The translations under genes and the position numbers were made by a program. DNA of 64,000 bases. It comes from Zopfochytrium polystomum. Lineage: Eukaryota > Chytridiomycota > Chytridiomycetes > Chytridiales > Chytridiaceae. The stretch lies in contig JAIVFJ010000139.1 in assembly GCA_025765615.1 (NCBI GenBank), positions 1 to 64,000 of the forward strand, in the 5' to 3' direction. Each line of letters opens with the position of its first letter. Positions within the stretch are counted from its first letter, which is position 1. Under the pieces are notes generated by a model. It did no database searches. It saw nothing but the letters and a program-made list of their open reading frames with translations, and had not been told where the DNA came from. Positions 12,182-23,499 of the stretch are shown piece by piece.

Positions 12182-13252
12182 ATGACATCGACCGCACCTT
12201 CAAGCTTCGTCCCGGACGCCAAAACCGTCGCAAACCGCCTCAACGTCGACGTCGAGGAGAAAGTCTACAAGAACCCGGCCTCGACCGTCGACGCCCTGGT
12301 CGTGCGGAAGAACGCTGTGACGGGCGACTTTGAGATTCTGTGCGTCCAGCGCGGTCGCAACCCTTACCAGTACTACTGGGCCCTGCCAGGTGTGTGTGTG
12401 TGTGGCGTCAGGGTTACCAGGTCTCTCAATCTCCATCCCTGTGCTACTGACCTAACACATCTGCGCCACATTGAACCCCTTCCCTTTCACCCACACAGGC
12501 GGCTTCATCGAATACGGCGAGGACCCCGAGCTGGCGGTGCGCCGCGAGCTGGAGGAGGAGTCCAAGCTGATCGGGCTTCCGGGCGAGGAGAACGTGCACC
12601 TCATCACGGTGCGCGGGGCGGGCAACCGCGACCCGCGGCAGCACATTATCACGATTGCGTACGCCGTGCGCGTCGACCCATCGACGCTGCCGCTGTGCGC
12701 GGGGTCCGACGATGCTAGGGTGAGGAGCACAGACTCGATGAGGACCAAGCCCCCACCACCCCTCGTCTTTTCCCCTACCGCCGCCGCGATCGATTAGCCA
12801 CACTGCCAAGAACCTCCGCCCCGTGTGGTCAAAGCAGGAGCTGGCCCCTTCCGCTCCGCGCGTCAACTTTGACGCGCGGAGGGTAGCCACAAATCCACGC
12901 TGCTGGGATCAGCCTCCGCCCACGCTTACACCCTTTTTCCCCGTCCCATCGATCGCCCCCCCTTGCTTTGTTGTCTCCACCTGGCACCCCCTCTATCTGT
13001 CTGTCTGTCTGTCTGTCTCATGCGACGTTCTCACAATGATTCTCTCTCAACAGGACGCAAAATGGCTTCCCCTCGACAAGGCCGGCAGCAGCGAGTTCCC
13101 GCTCGCGTTCGACCACAGCAAGATTGTGGACAAGTACCCGCGCGTGGTTCTACAAGGAAGGGATCACGATGGAGTACTACGTGGTCGACGAGAACCCGAA
13201 GCAGCCGGGCGAGACGTCGGCGGCGGGTACGGCCGTGGCGAACAAGCTGTAG
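12182..13252 (+). CDS. Nudix hydrolase
   Basis: Three exons: 12182-12389, 12499-12719 and 13054-13252. The fold starts STVDALVVRKNAVTG and ILCVQRGRNPYQYYWALPG. The Nudix box spans the first intron: GFIEYGEDPELAVRRELEEE follows GX5EX7REUXEE, but the usual Gly after the box acids is Lys (EEESKL). NRDPRQHIITIAYAV and DAKWLPLD resemble ADP-ribose/NDP-X pyrophosphatase-type members, so hydrolysis of a nucleoside-diphosphate-linked compound is likely; the substrate is not determined. The same frame is open upstream to an ATG at 11813 (MSPFAGRTHRAVVAAAAHHS), which could add a basic, Ala-rich mitochondrial presequence. After KYPR (about 13142) the best C-terminus (WFYKEGITMEYYVVDEN, stop 13250) needs a one-base shift. 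Confidence 0.8.
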
Positions 13253-14074
13253 TAGGACTTACAATTGACACGTGGCGAGTTTTTTTTTATTTTTTAATTT
13301 TTTTTAAGCGGTTAATGGTGTGGCTATTTTCTTTTTTTCGTCCCTCCTCATCCAGTCTTTGTGCTCTGCTTTCTTCCTTACTCCCCACCGACCCGTCACA
13401 TTACTCTGTCGTGTCTGTTTCTTTTCCTCCTTCCTTCCTTCATTCCTTCCTTCCTTCCTTCCTTCCTTCCTTCCTTCAGGCTTGGATTTGTTGCTGTACA
13501 GGGCTCTTGCTTCCAAACGACATGCTTTTGTTATGTTTGCCTTATGCTCCTGCCGTTCTGGTTTCACACACACATTCTCAAGTTTCTGTTTTGTTTTGTC
13601 TCCTTTGTTTCTTACTTCTTTTTGCTCCCTTGCTTGTTGTTTCCTCCTTCCTCTCCTTGAGGGGAAGATTGTGAATGTGCACACTGGTGGGTGGGTGGGT
13701 GGGTAGGTGGGGGACTGGGCAGCTTTTTTTCTTTTCTTGCTGCCTTTCCCCCCGTTATTATTCGGTTTTTTTTCCTTTTTGCTGTGCCCATGTACGTGTC
13801 TTTTTGAGAGTGCGAGTGAGCGAGTCCCCCAACCAACAAACCGCAAAGCAACAGACGGGGCTGGATGAAGTGAAGTGAATTTTCTTTCTTTGCATTTGCC
13901 ACGTTCACGGATGGGTGGGAAAAAAAAAAAAAGTATGTGATCAACTCCTCCATAACCTAGCAAGAACCAAAGAGAGGGCTACACAAACCAAACAAAGTAA
14001 AGAGGACAAAAAAAAAAAAAAAAAAAAAAACTCTCAACACAGACCAACCCACATCCCTCCCTCTTCCACATCAC
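13253..14074. other. Intergenic region between converging Nudix and ankyrin-sirtuin genes
   Basis: Pyrimidine-rich sequence with a (TTCC)n tract at about 13425-13478, a GTGG repeat near 13688-13710, and poly-A runs at about 13920-13932 and 14009-14030. No supported gene. Confidence 0.6.
13425..13478. repeat. (TTCC)n microsatellite
   Basis: About twelve TTCC units, interrupted once by ATTCC. Confidence 0.9.
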
Positions 14075-17000
14075 TTACTTCTTCGCGCCTCCCGCACCCC
14101 CGCCGCCCGCCCCACACACCTCCCTCAACGTCTCCAGCACCGCCTCGACCGCGGCCTCCACTCCGCCGGCACCACCACCAGCGGCGTCCGCACCCGCGTC
14201 GGAGGCAGCGGCGTCGTTTCCACGGGGGACGACGACGGCCACGTCGCGGTAGTTCCCGCCGGCGCGGACGGCGTCGCGGAACGCGGTGACGGCGCGCGGC
14301 GGCGCGGCAGGCTTTGTCTGCGCGGTGGTTGCGGCGGCGGCGGCGTCGGCGGCGGCAAGGAGCGCGGGGTCGCGGAGGGAGCGGAGCGGAGCCGGGGGCG
14401 GAAGGAAGGGAGGGGAGAGGCGGTCGTCGAGGAGGAGGCGGGGCGCGTAAGGGGGTGCAGCGGCGAGGAGGCGGGCGACGGCCGTGTCGGTTCCTATTTG
14501 TTGTTTGTTTGGTTTTTGTTTTGTTTTTGTTTTGTTGTTTTTTGTTGTTTTTTTTTGGGAAGGTTACTTGAAACGAAACGAAACAGATTGCACGAAAAAA
14601 AAAGAGAAAAAAAAACAAAAAAAAAAAAACACCGCAACAACTCACCGACGGTGGCGCCGATCACGATCACTGCGGCGCACCGCGCAACGTGATTGTCGAT
14701 GGCGTCGCGCAGCGCGCGTTCCCAGACGAGCGCGCCGTCGGCGGTGGCGGCCGCGACAGCGTCGTCCTCCTCCAGCAGCGCAACGCCGGGGACGACGCGC
14801 CCTTCGGCGCAGCCGGGGCGCTCGCACCGCACGACCGACGCCGCCGCCGCGACGCTCGCCTTTGACGGGCTACCGTCGGTGGTCGTCGCCGCCACCGCCG
14901 CTTCGCCGAGCCCGCCGAGCGCACCGAGCGCGCCGCCAAACGCGCCGCGGGAGGCGCCGACGCGCGCCCACCAGGCGTCGGGGTCTGCGACGCGCTGCAG
15001 GCACGACAGGCAGTACGGCCGGTTCCAGACGGAGCCGCGGAGCTCGACAATGTTTTTCAGGCCGAGGCCGTGCAGGGTGCCGTCGACGTGGGTTGTAATG
15101 GCCGCGCCGAGGAGGCCCAGGGCGTCGAGTGCGACGAGGAGGCGGTGGGATGCGGTCGTGGGTAACTTGAGGGTTCGGAGCGGCTGGTAGGATGTGCGGA
15201 GGGCAGCAAGGAATTGTGGGAGGTTCTGGTGTTGAGGACAAAGTGTCAGACTAATGCACGAATCGACACAACAAAGGGGGACTGCCCCACGAACGAACCT
15301 TATCAAGATCTGCCCTCCGCAGAGGTTCAAACCCGAGCCGGCCGTCACCGCTCCCGTTTTTCCTCTTCATCGCATCAGCCAGCACGGGAGCGGCTCTTGG
15401 CCCCAGAATCACGACGACGCCAGGCCTCCGCGCAACGGGGGACATGAGGCCGCCATCCTTGCCGTCGGCACCGCCGGCGCCAGCGCTGACGATCGCCCGG
15501 CACGCGCCGTAGACAGAGAGGTCCCCGTCGAGCACCTGCAAGCGCACATCCTCTGCGATACGGAGATTTGCAAAGCGGTAAGGGTAAGGGGCTGTTGGGG
15601 TCAGAAAAATGGAGGAAGGTGTCAGGCGGGGAGAGATTGACGGGCGAAGCGAGGACGGTGAGGACGACAGCAGAGACGACTGCGACGGGGAGGAGGAGAA
15701 ATGGGACGTCGATGCGGCCGCCGGTCTGGGCACGGCTTCCCCTGATGCCAAAGCGATGATGTCTTTGGGAAGGTCAAGGTCGCGAGCGCGAGCGGCGGGT
15801 GTCTTTCCGGCCGCATCGAGGGGCACGTCGCTTCCGATAGCGACCGATGCGAAGGACTTTGCCGCCACTAGTTTCAGGCATGCTCGTAATTCGTCGGGAA
15901 CTGCTGCGGCTTTAGCGAGTTCTGCAAGGCGACCAATGGCTTCGACCGCCAGATGAAGAGGGGTTCGTCCCTCGTCGTCTTGGGCGAACAGTAAATTGGT
16001 CTGGGAAGCCACGTCCGAAAGGAAAGCAAACATATCGCGACGAAGCTGCAAGGCAGCCTCATGGAGGCACGTCTGCCCAGTGTCTAATGAAGGGGGTCAG
16101 GCAGCGAACTATTTGGATGAAGCGAAAAGTTGACTTACGAGCTCGATTTTCTAATAAGTATGGAGCCTCGGCAAAAACCGTCTTAACCATATCCAGGCTG
16201 CCGGATCGCACTGCGAGCGTGAGAGCGTTTTCTCCAGCCCTCGTTGTCCGAGCAACATCTGTTGAACAGGCAATGAGCAAAGGGACATGGCAAATCGCGA
16301 GTGAAACTGGACTCACCAGCACCCTCCTTTATCAGTACCGCAAAACAGGAAGAAGCTCCCTGCTCGGCGGACGCCAGCAGCGGCGAGAAGCCCCACCAAT
16401 TCGGGACATCCAGCACGTCGCGCACAGTGCCAGCTCCAGCTGTCGCCGTTGTGTTTGTCGAAGTCAGTGACGAGGCGGACGCGACCGATTCCATCGAGCT
16501 GCTTCTGGACAGATTACTGCTGCTGCCCGGGCCGGTGCTGCTCTCACGGCGAGCTGCGGCGGGTTTTTCTTTCCGCTGGCGAGTTGATTTCTGGGCGTCG
16601 GACAGCTTCTTGCCCGCAGGAGAGATTGCGGCGGCGGAGGCTGCTTTCGCCCGAAGCTCCGAGTGGCGCTTGAGGATGGCTTCGAGCAAGGTAGGGGAGG
16701 AAGCTTTGATCGCGTAGTGGAGGGCAGTGGAGCCGTTGGCGTCGGCAAGGGCAAGATCTACTTTCCCCTGTGGCGCGGATTGCTCTTTTTTAATTCAATG
16801 GCGTGGGCTGCTGCTTCCACAAACCTGCATCAATCTGGCAGAGATGGCAACGTTTCCCAGCTCGCACGCAACCATCAACGGAGAGACGCCTGCCCTGTCT
16901 TGGGCATTCACGTTCGCTTGCAGTCGCATCAGAACATCGACCATCACCTCATCCTGATTCGCGACGGCCAGATGCAAGGGGCTCTTCCTGGATCCGGCTG

Positions 17001-17640
17001 CAGGCACAGATGCCAGCGCCAGCGCAACAAGAGTGTTTGACAGTATGACTTTTAGCACGTCGGCCCGGCCCGCGAGGACGGCTTCATGAAGGGCGGTGTG
17101 GCCGTGGCTGTTGGTGTTGAAAAAGAGCGGGGATTTCGTGATGGCTGTAGGCGACTGAAGCGAAAGGATGTAGCGGATGCCTTCAACATTGCCGCTTCTG
17201 CAGAGAGTGTGAGTGCAAGGTGCAAAGGGGGGTACCCAAGAATGAAATAGAAACGCATGGCTGAAAAGGTGGTACCTGCAGGCGATCATAAATGCCGAGT
17301 TGCCGTCCGCATCCCTGATGTCCTGCTTCAGAAACTTTTGCACCAGCTGCCGGAACTTCTCGATCTGCGCGCGATCTGCAGCAGCAGCAAAGAATTCCCT
17401 ATTGTTGCAAGTATGGGAGGGGGAGACAGCAGTGCAATTTCGGACGGGTGAGCAAAAGTGCGAGTGGCCCAAGCGACGCGACAGTCGGGAGCCGAAGATC
17501 GTTAATCCAAACACAACGTACGCTTTGGCCCTTGCGATCTCTGCGGCTTCCTTGCTCTTGAGGTATCTGGCAGTGGAGAGGTAGCCTGCTGCGCCGATGG
17601 ATGCTGCAACGGCCAAGTACAGCAGGGCCTTGATGATCAT
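14075..17640 (-). CDS. Membrane-anchored ankyrin-repeat protein with a degenerate sirtuin (Sir2) domain
   Basis: The start at 17640 (or the in-frame ATG at 17706) gives an N-terminal membrane helix, IIKALLYLAVAASIGAAGYL. Ankyrin units follow: DIRDADGNSAFMIAC, SHGHTALHEAVLAGRADVLK, KSPLHLAVANQDEVMVDVLM, RAGVSPLMVACELGNVAI, NGSTALHYAIKASSPTLLEA, ENALTLAVRSGSLDMVKTV and GRTPLHLAVEAIGRLAEL, with a Ser/Lys-rich insert around 16400-16650. The C-terminal half reads like a sirtuin: GVVVILGPRAAP, PTTASHRLLVALDALGLLG, AAITTHVDGTLHGLG, NIVELRGSVW, then a C-x2-C (CLSC) and a C-x4-C zinc ribbon, RVVPGVALLEEDD and CAAVIVIGATVGTDTAVA. The acidic/Ala-rich tail ends at 14075. About eight introns. Key catalytic residues are replaced (see findings), so enzymatic deacylase activity is doubtful; a scaffold or binding role is an inference. 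Confidence 0.75.
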
Positions 17641-17943
17641 GGGGCTGCGGCGCGCCAGGTTGGCTGGAGGATGTCTGGAAGGAACGTGGTCCTTCTTCAA
17701 AAGCAAGGGCTATCCCTAGGGCGTGGGCTCTCTCGCCGCCGTGTTGCGCACGCTGCAGATGCTTTGGGGCTAGGGGGAGTCGGGTCGGCGGCGGTTAGGC
17801 AGGCGGGGGGATGATCGAGCACGATGTGCAACGATGAGAGATCAGGTGGGGGGCTTGAACTTTTTTTTGTGTGTTTTTGCATTGAGGTCCACCACACTGA
17901 CACCGGACACGGCGACACCCACAGACACGGTATAACATAGCAT

Positions 17944-19720
17944 TCACTCATTCAGGAGCCCATTGAACGCACCCGGCGCCGGCGGCAACCACCGCTGCTC
18001 CGCCTCCTTCCACCACCGCCTGGCGCGCATTTCCTCGCCAGTCTCGTGGTCGTGGAACACCGCCGTCCCCAAGTTCCGCACCGAAAGCCACTCGAGGAAC
18101 GGCAGGCACTCCTCCACCAACCGCCTCGCGTGCGGTTTCAGGTCGTGGCCGGTTCCGAGCGGAGCGCCGCGCTCCCTCCACCACTCCAACGCGTCCAGGA
18201 CGCCTTCGCGCAGCAAGCTGGTCGACAACCCATAGATGTCGCTTCGTGCGCCAAGGTGCACCAGGTCCAACAGAGGCCATTTGTCGTCTGCGGGTATCCA
18301 GCTCCACGTTCCGCTGTCGGCGCTGTCGGCGTTCTCGCGCGTCGCGACCAACCACTTCAAGACAACTGGGTTCACGGAGTGCTTGCGTACGAAGGATTTG
18401 AATTTGGAAATGTCGTTTGTGAGCGGAAGCCGATTTTGGGTCCACCATAGGAAGGCTTTTGGATTTTTCGCCGCGGTCGTGATGGGGCACTGGAGGGGCT
18501 GAATGTATCCGCTGGTTTTGAACCATCGAAGGAGCTCCAGACGGCCAGACTCGACCGCCTTCTCGACGATGACCAAACATTGCTCGGTGTCGGGGCTTTG
18601 GAGGTGCTCCGCCCACCACTGAAACACAGAAACAAACCCTCTTTCAGCCGCAACTCTGAGGATTTCGAACGACCACGAAGCCGGTTCGACGCCAGCGTCC
18701 CACCAGAACTGCAGCACCGCTACGTGGCCGTCGAAGCCAGCCCTCCAGATGCTCCTGTCACTGGGACGCCAAGTGTCGAGAGGATAATGGGATCGCCACC
18801 AGTTGAGTACCGCAACGTGCCCTCTTTCGGTCGCAGCCGTGACCACCCTCTCCAAGAGAAAAGAGCCGCCGGTGCCTCTGATCCATTCGAGCACCGCGAC
18901 CTGTCCATTTTCCGCCCCAAAGTCGGCTGCGTCGCGAAAATCCAGCGGGGTTGCGAGTTCCGCGCCGTCGCCGGTCGCGGTATGCGCTTCCAGCCGCCGG
19001 CGTAGCTGCGCTAACTGAAGCGCCGGGTCGGTGTAGTCAACCTGAATTATTCTCTGCGCGACCGCGCCCGCGGTCCCAGCCTCGCTCTCGAGCCAGTTCA
19101 GTGCGTTCGCGTGGTTTGACGACGCGGCGAGCCTGAGAGACCAGATGTCGACGTCCAGCGGGTTCCATCCCTGGGTCTCTTTGCACCACCGCATGACGTC
19201 CAAAGCGCCGCCAATGAGCGCGGCGGAGGCGATCTTCTTGACGCTCACTTCGCCGTAAACCGTAAGGGCTTGGGCTTTCGTCATCCACCATTCGAGCACG
19301 GCAACGTGGTTTTTCATCGCAGCGATGTGCAGCGCGCGGGTGACCGAGAGGGCGTAGACGACGTCTCCGTTCCCGTCGGGGTTGTCCCACCACTCGATGC
19401 GGACGTGCGGAAACCGAGCGGTCGCCGGCGTGGATGGATTGGGCGGGGTGGTTGTCTCGCTGGAGCGGAGGATCCAGAACAGCGACTCGACGGGATTGAC
19501 GGAGGCGATGGGGCTCTTTGCGTTGCGAAGGGCGGAAGTCGAGGAGTTCTACGAGTCCCTGTGCCGATGCTTCTGCGAGCGAAGCTGATTGGATCGAATA
19601 CAGAGCAAGTGCTTGGATACGTTCAATCTGCAACAGAGTCGCGAGGCGGAAGCGATCGGGGCCGGGAAGGTAAGCGAGGATGTGCGGGCCAAGCGCAGCG
19701 GGCCAAGAGGATGGCAACAT
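17944..19720 (-). CDS. F-box-like/ankyrin-like repeat protein with Trp-rich repeats
   Basis: Begins MLPSSWPAALGPHILAYLPG, an F-box-like helix pair, then DRFRLATLLQIERIQALAL. The body is a solenoid of roughly 30-residue units with the recurring core GHVAVLxWW: KNHVAVLEWWMT, GGALDVMRWCKE, NGQVAVLEWIRG, RGHVAVLNWWRS, DGHVAVLQFWWD, RGFVSVFQWWAE, SGRLELLRWFKT and GVLDALEWWRER. These are divergent ankyrin-type repeats. By analogy it may be a substrate-recruiting protein, but no partner is evident. No intron is needed in the repeat part. Near 19530 the N-terminal frame (LVELLDF) and the main frame (ALRNAKSPIASVNPVESLFW) differ by one base, which suggests an indel. Confidence 0.65.
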
Positions 19721-20002
19721 TACGAAAGTGCTGCGCCACAACAACACTCCAACCCTTCGCTTTTTGCTGAGTACTCCCACAGAGAAATGGCCCAACGCTG
19801 CGCGTACTCATTTTCGTCGGCCAATAAAGCAAGCTTAATATGCTTATGAAGAGAAAGGAACCGAGAAAAAACGAACAGAAAAAGCGAAGGGTCGATTTGC
19901 AAAAAGAAACGCCGCAACAGAGAATACTGGAACCCCAACGCGCCAACTCTCTCAGCTCCCCCCTTACTCAGCACAACGCAAAGTTGATGCCAAACCGCCA
20001 GT

Positions 20003-20965
20003 TCATTCTTCCACCAGTTCATTCTTCAAAAATCCCCGCAAAATCAGGCCATACCCGCAGCCTGAACGACAAAACGCCGCGCCCTCTGCGGCGTTCATGG
20101 TTCCGTACGTGAGGTGGGCGGGCAGAATCGTGGCGCCGTGCTGGCAAATGTTGTCGTTCTGGTGACAGATGACCATTGTCTTTGCCGGGTCGACGCCGGT
20201 GACGGGCGCACCGTTGTCTGGGTTGGTGGAATAGCAGGGGGTGAGGTGGGGGGAAGGCCGGCAGCATATGTGAGTTGGAGTAAGTTTGGCTTAATGGAGA
20301 TGCGTGTTGGGAAGTATCTCTTCATCAGCTTACTGGGATCGCCAAAGATGAGGGCTGCGCTAACTTGGGCGGTGACGGCGGGCGGAAGCATGTCCGCCGC
20401 GTTGTGGACCAGCTGGCCGCCTTGGGAGTAGCCCGCCATGACGACTTTGGTGTTTGGGCAGTCCGCCATCGCTTGCATCACGAGGGCCGCCCTGGAATTT
20501 GAACGCGTCCTGGTTATTTCGGGGACAAAAAAAAAAAAAAAACACCCACATTTTCATGGACCCGTTCGGGTCACCCCCCGCCAGAAAGCCCGCGACATCC
20601 GCGGGATAGTCGACGCCCTGGAACGCTGCGTTTCCCGCTCCGACCATGCCCTCGATGGCCATGAAGAGCGGCGGGCCGACGAGGTTGCCGACGTTTCCTT
20701 GCTCGGTGGTGCCGCGGGCGAAAATGACGGTCATGGGCGCGCACTGGCCGGTCGCGAGCGCGTTCTGGACGTTGCCCGCGAGGTTCGCTGCAGCGCCGGC
20801 GTTGACGTTGGTGGTCCTGCGGCGGTCGAGGCGGGCGCCGTGGGCGGGTACGGCGGCGGGGACGGCGAGGGCAGAGACGCCGGGGACGCTGCCGAAGATG
20901 GTGGCGGGACTGAAGACGAGGGACACGGCGGAGGCGAGGAGGACCGCGAACCTGAACGGCGACAT
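20003..20965 (-). CDS. Secreted cutinase-family serine esterase (CE5)
   Basis: Three exons. The signal peptide is MSPFRFAVLLASAVSLVFSP. The fold shows CAPMTVIFARGTTEQGN with the oxyanion-region motif, then after an intron the nucleophile motif VVMAGYSQGGQLVHNAA (catalytic Ser in GYSQG). After a second intron come MVICHQNDNICQHGA (catalytic Asp) and ILPAHLTYG (catalytic His). All three triad residues are present and at least four Cys are available. By family it hydrolyses ester bonds of cutin, suberin or similar polyesters outside the cell. A TATA-like sequence lies about 110 bases upstream. The last codons are altered by a 16-bp tandem duplication that creates the stop (see findings). Confidence 0.88.
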
Positions 20966-21072
20966 GGTGATGATGTGCAGGTGGGCGAAAGAGAAGCGAA
21001 TGCGGTTTTGCTGGCCAGCAGCAGTGTTCAAGTAGGTGAGTTGAGGAGTTGAGTGGAGACTATTCGGGGGGT

Positions 21073-21083
21073 GAATATATACA
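21073..21083 (-). promoter_or_regulatory. TATA-like element of the cutinase gene
   Basis: Plus strand gtgaatatatacatg reads as a TATATATTC box on the minus strand, about 110 bases upstream of the cutinase ATG. Confidence 0.45.
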
Positions 21084-21675
21084 TGTATGGGTTTTTTCGT
21101 GGTTTTTCGTGGAGGCTTCGAATCCCATTTCGTGAAATTTGGCGGTTTCCAGAAATGGACAGGAGCCACAAATTGCCTTCATTAATTTCTAATTTCCATC
21201 TAAATGACTGTCCGCACTCCTTTCTCACCGCGCCGCGCGAAATGCGCCCTAAACATAAATTAGCACACCGCTCGTTCCGACCGCGCTCGGAGGCCGACGG
21301 CGAAACCCGCCACGGTCATGGAGCTGCGTTGACGTATCAGCCCCGACCGTGTTGCAGAGCGGCGCGCCGCCTCAAAATTTTTAGAGTTTGCCGCCTCTCG
21401 GCTCAATTTCATTTCGGGTAAACCGTGCGCCCGGTTGGTCAATTCAAATCATTGAAATGAGCAACATCAAGCACAACGTGAGTGACACGAGTCGGTCTCG
21501 AAGGCGTTGCGTTTCAAAACCTTTCGAAGGGCGGGTTAAACTGAAAGGCGCCTCTGACGAAACAAATGCAATATTAAAACAATGTCAAGAGTGGGGATAG
21601 TTGCTCAGCTATTGCCATCTTGACATAGTACAGAGTGAAAACAAACGAAATTTGCGAAGTAAACCGTCACTAAAT

Positions 21676-21747
21676 GGAGGCAGTGGGGTTCGAACCCACG
21701 GCATCTCGCATGCAAAGCGAGCTATCTACCACTGATATATACCCCCA
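21676..21747 (-). tRNA. tRNA-Ala (anticodon UGC)
   Basis: The minus strand folds as a complete 72-nt tRNA. The acceptor stem GGGGGTA pairs with TGCCTCC (one G-U, one U-G), followed by discriminator A. The D-arm has TATCAGTGGTAGATAG, the anticodon stem CTCGC/GCGAG encloses loop TTTGCAT (anticodon TGC), and the T-arm is GTGGG-TTCGAAC-CCCAC. No intron. A and B boxes are intact. Confidence 0.93.
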
Positions 21748-22748
21748 TACGATACTCAGTGCAAAATATTTATTGTCATCTTTGTAGAAAGGAAAGAACT
21801 CTCTTGGTCACGGCCTCGGGGCCTTCCCCCGCCGCTGTAATGTCGCTCGACCATCATCAGCCCAGAGACGACTCAGCATTGACGGGTCGCCCTCACTTCT
21901 TTCCCCCCTGGGAGGCATATTTCGGCTTTCACGGACATAAGAAAACGAAAGAGGGAAGAAAGCTTCGTTGATTCACATCTCGACCACTCTCCACTCCACG
22001 TTTGCGAAGGAGAGCTTCCAACCCACTTATCCCGCCTTGCCCCCGCCTCTTCACTCCTCACTCCTTCCGCAGTTTGATTGCGGCGCCGCCCAAGCGGCGA
22101 GACACAAGGCCCGTCCCAAACGATGACCCGAAAAGGCTTCGTGCTGAGGACGGCCGCGATCGATCGATCGCGAGCTGATCGACCATCCCCATTATTCACT
22201 TATACCTCCTTTTCCTTTTGGTCCGTTCCTTATCAGAAGCACGAGGTTATTGAGTTTCAAGGCGGCTCGAAGACGAGGATCAAAGGAACTGGTCTCGTGG
22301 ATCGACTCCTCCTTGATTTTTCGCTCGTCGAGATACCTACGTACCCCGGTGAAGAGTAAGTCAACGACAACTGTCCGTTTTGTGGGGAGCGTCCGTGGGC
22401 TCAACCGTACAGAGCGGCAAAGCCCGTTTACAAATGCGCGAAGATCAACACCGAGAAAGAAAAAAGAAATCCGAAATTCTGCTACTTTTCGGGCGGCAAT
22501 ATCTGGTTAGTTGCCTTGTGTGACAACTACTAATACAACCTCACCCGTTCATTCCATCATCGAAAGGTTGGATGACAATGAGCTGGAAAGTCACTTTCCC
22601 GGTTGTTTCCGGGCCGTGCGCGAATGGCGAATATTGTCTCCACGCACTTGTAAATCGCTCAAGCCTGCTTCTTTAGCTGCTGCACAATGCTCTCTTTCTC
22701 TTTCATTCAAAACAACATGAAAGCCCAAACTACAATTCCACGCAGCCA
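21748..22748. other. Unassigned spacer downstream of tRNA-Ala
   Basis: Several short open frames occur on both strands (for example a plus-strand frame at 22078-22359), but none has a recognisable domain, splice-consistent continuation or strong codon bias. A palindromic cgatcgatcg lies near 22157. Confidence 0.4.
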
Positions 22749-23489
22749 ATGGATGCTTTGCAAGCAGTCAGGACATCCAGAAACACTGCTCAAAAAGACA
22801 ACAGCAGAGTACAACCAGCGTGTCGTCACAAAGGTGGTGGCGGTCCAGATCAGAGAAAGCTGTTGGCGGGGAATTCCCGCTCTTTGTGGTCGCCCCACTC
22901 CCTCCCCTCTACTCTCGGGGACGTCCAGGCGGCCGCTCTTGCGCTCGTCCACGAGATCGTCCCGTCCCCGGTAGCCAACGGATGACGTTTCTTTTCGATT
23001 TCTTCGGTCTCCCCCCTCGCTGCGGCCGATCCGCTCAGCAAGCTCCCCGCGGTTCCGCCAAGCACTCCTTTCTTGGCCGCCGGACTCCAGCAGACCGCTG
23101 CCCTCCCCCACCCCCGCCCCCACACTTCTTCAGCGCCAGCCCCTACCCCCTGCCCTTCCCTCCCCTCTGCAGCATCGCATGGATCGTCGCTGCCCACTTC
23201 AGCCGCCTGCAGCCTCACCCATGCTTCCGGTTTCACCTCCCTTTCCCGCCGTTGCCGTACACCGAACCTTCCCGCCCACCAAGCTACAAGCGCCGTCGAA
23301 GGCGGTCCCGCCAATCTCCCGGAGATAGAAGCAGAGCAGCAGGTGATGGCACAGGTCTTCAGCAAGGACACCGCGAGCGGCTTGGGGCAATCATGCGGGT
23401 GTGAGTCGCTTCAATTGCGTTCTGCGCAGCTCGCAGTTCTCCAGCCAACTCATTTTCGATCACCAATTTATTCTCACGAAGAGTTGTAG
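22749..23489 (+). pseudogene. Broken open reading frame with an in-frame TGA
   Basis: One frame stays open from 22749 to 23489 except for a TGA at 22983-22985. Upstream it reads TLGDVQAAALALVHEIVPSP; downstream it reads SPLAAADPLSKLPAVPPSTP, then a Pro/Ser-rich stretch and NLPEIEAEQQVMAQVFSKD. The part around 23300-23390 is well biased to coding composition. No domain was recognised. It may be a decayed gene, or the TGA may lie within an unrecognised intron, although no good acceptor is visible. The frame ends beside a tRNA-Ala fragment. Confidence 0.3.
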
Positions 23490-23499
23490 TTTCTATCCT

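Noticed and set aside
22820..23404. Plus-strand 194-codon frame and its minus-strand counterpart
   Set aside because: Arg/Pro-rich composition of a wrong frame; the frame with an in-frame TGA (22749-23489) has better coding character.
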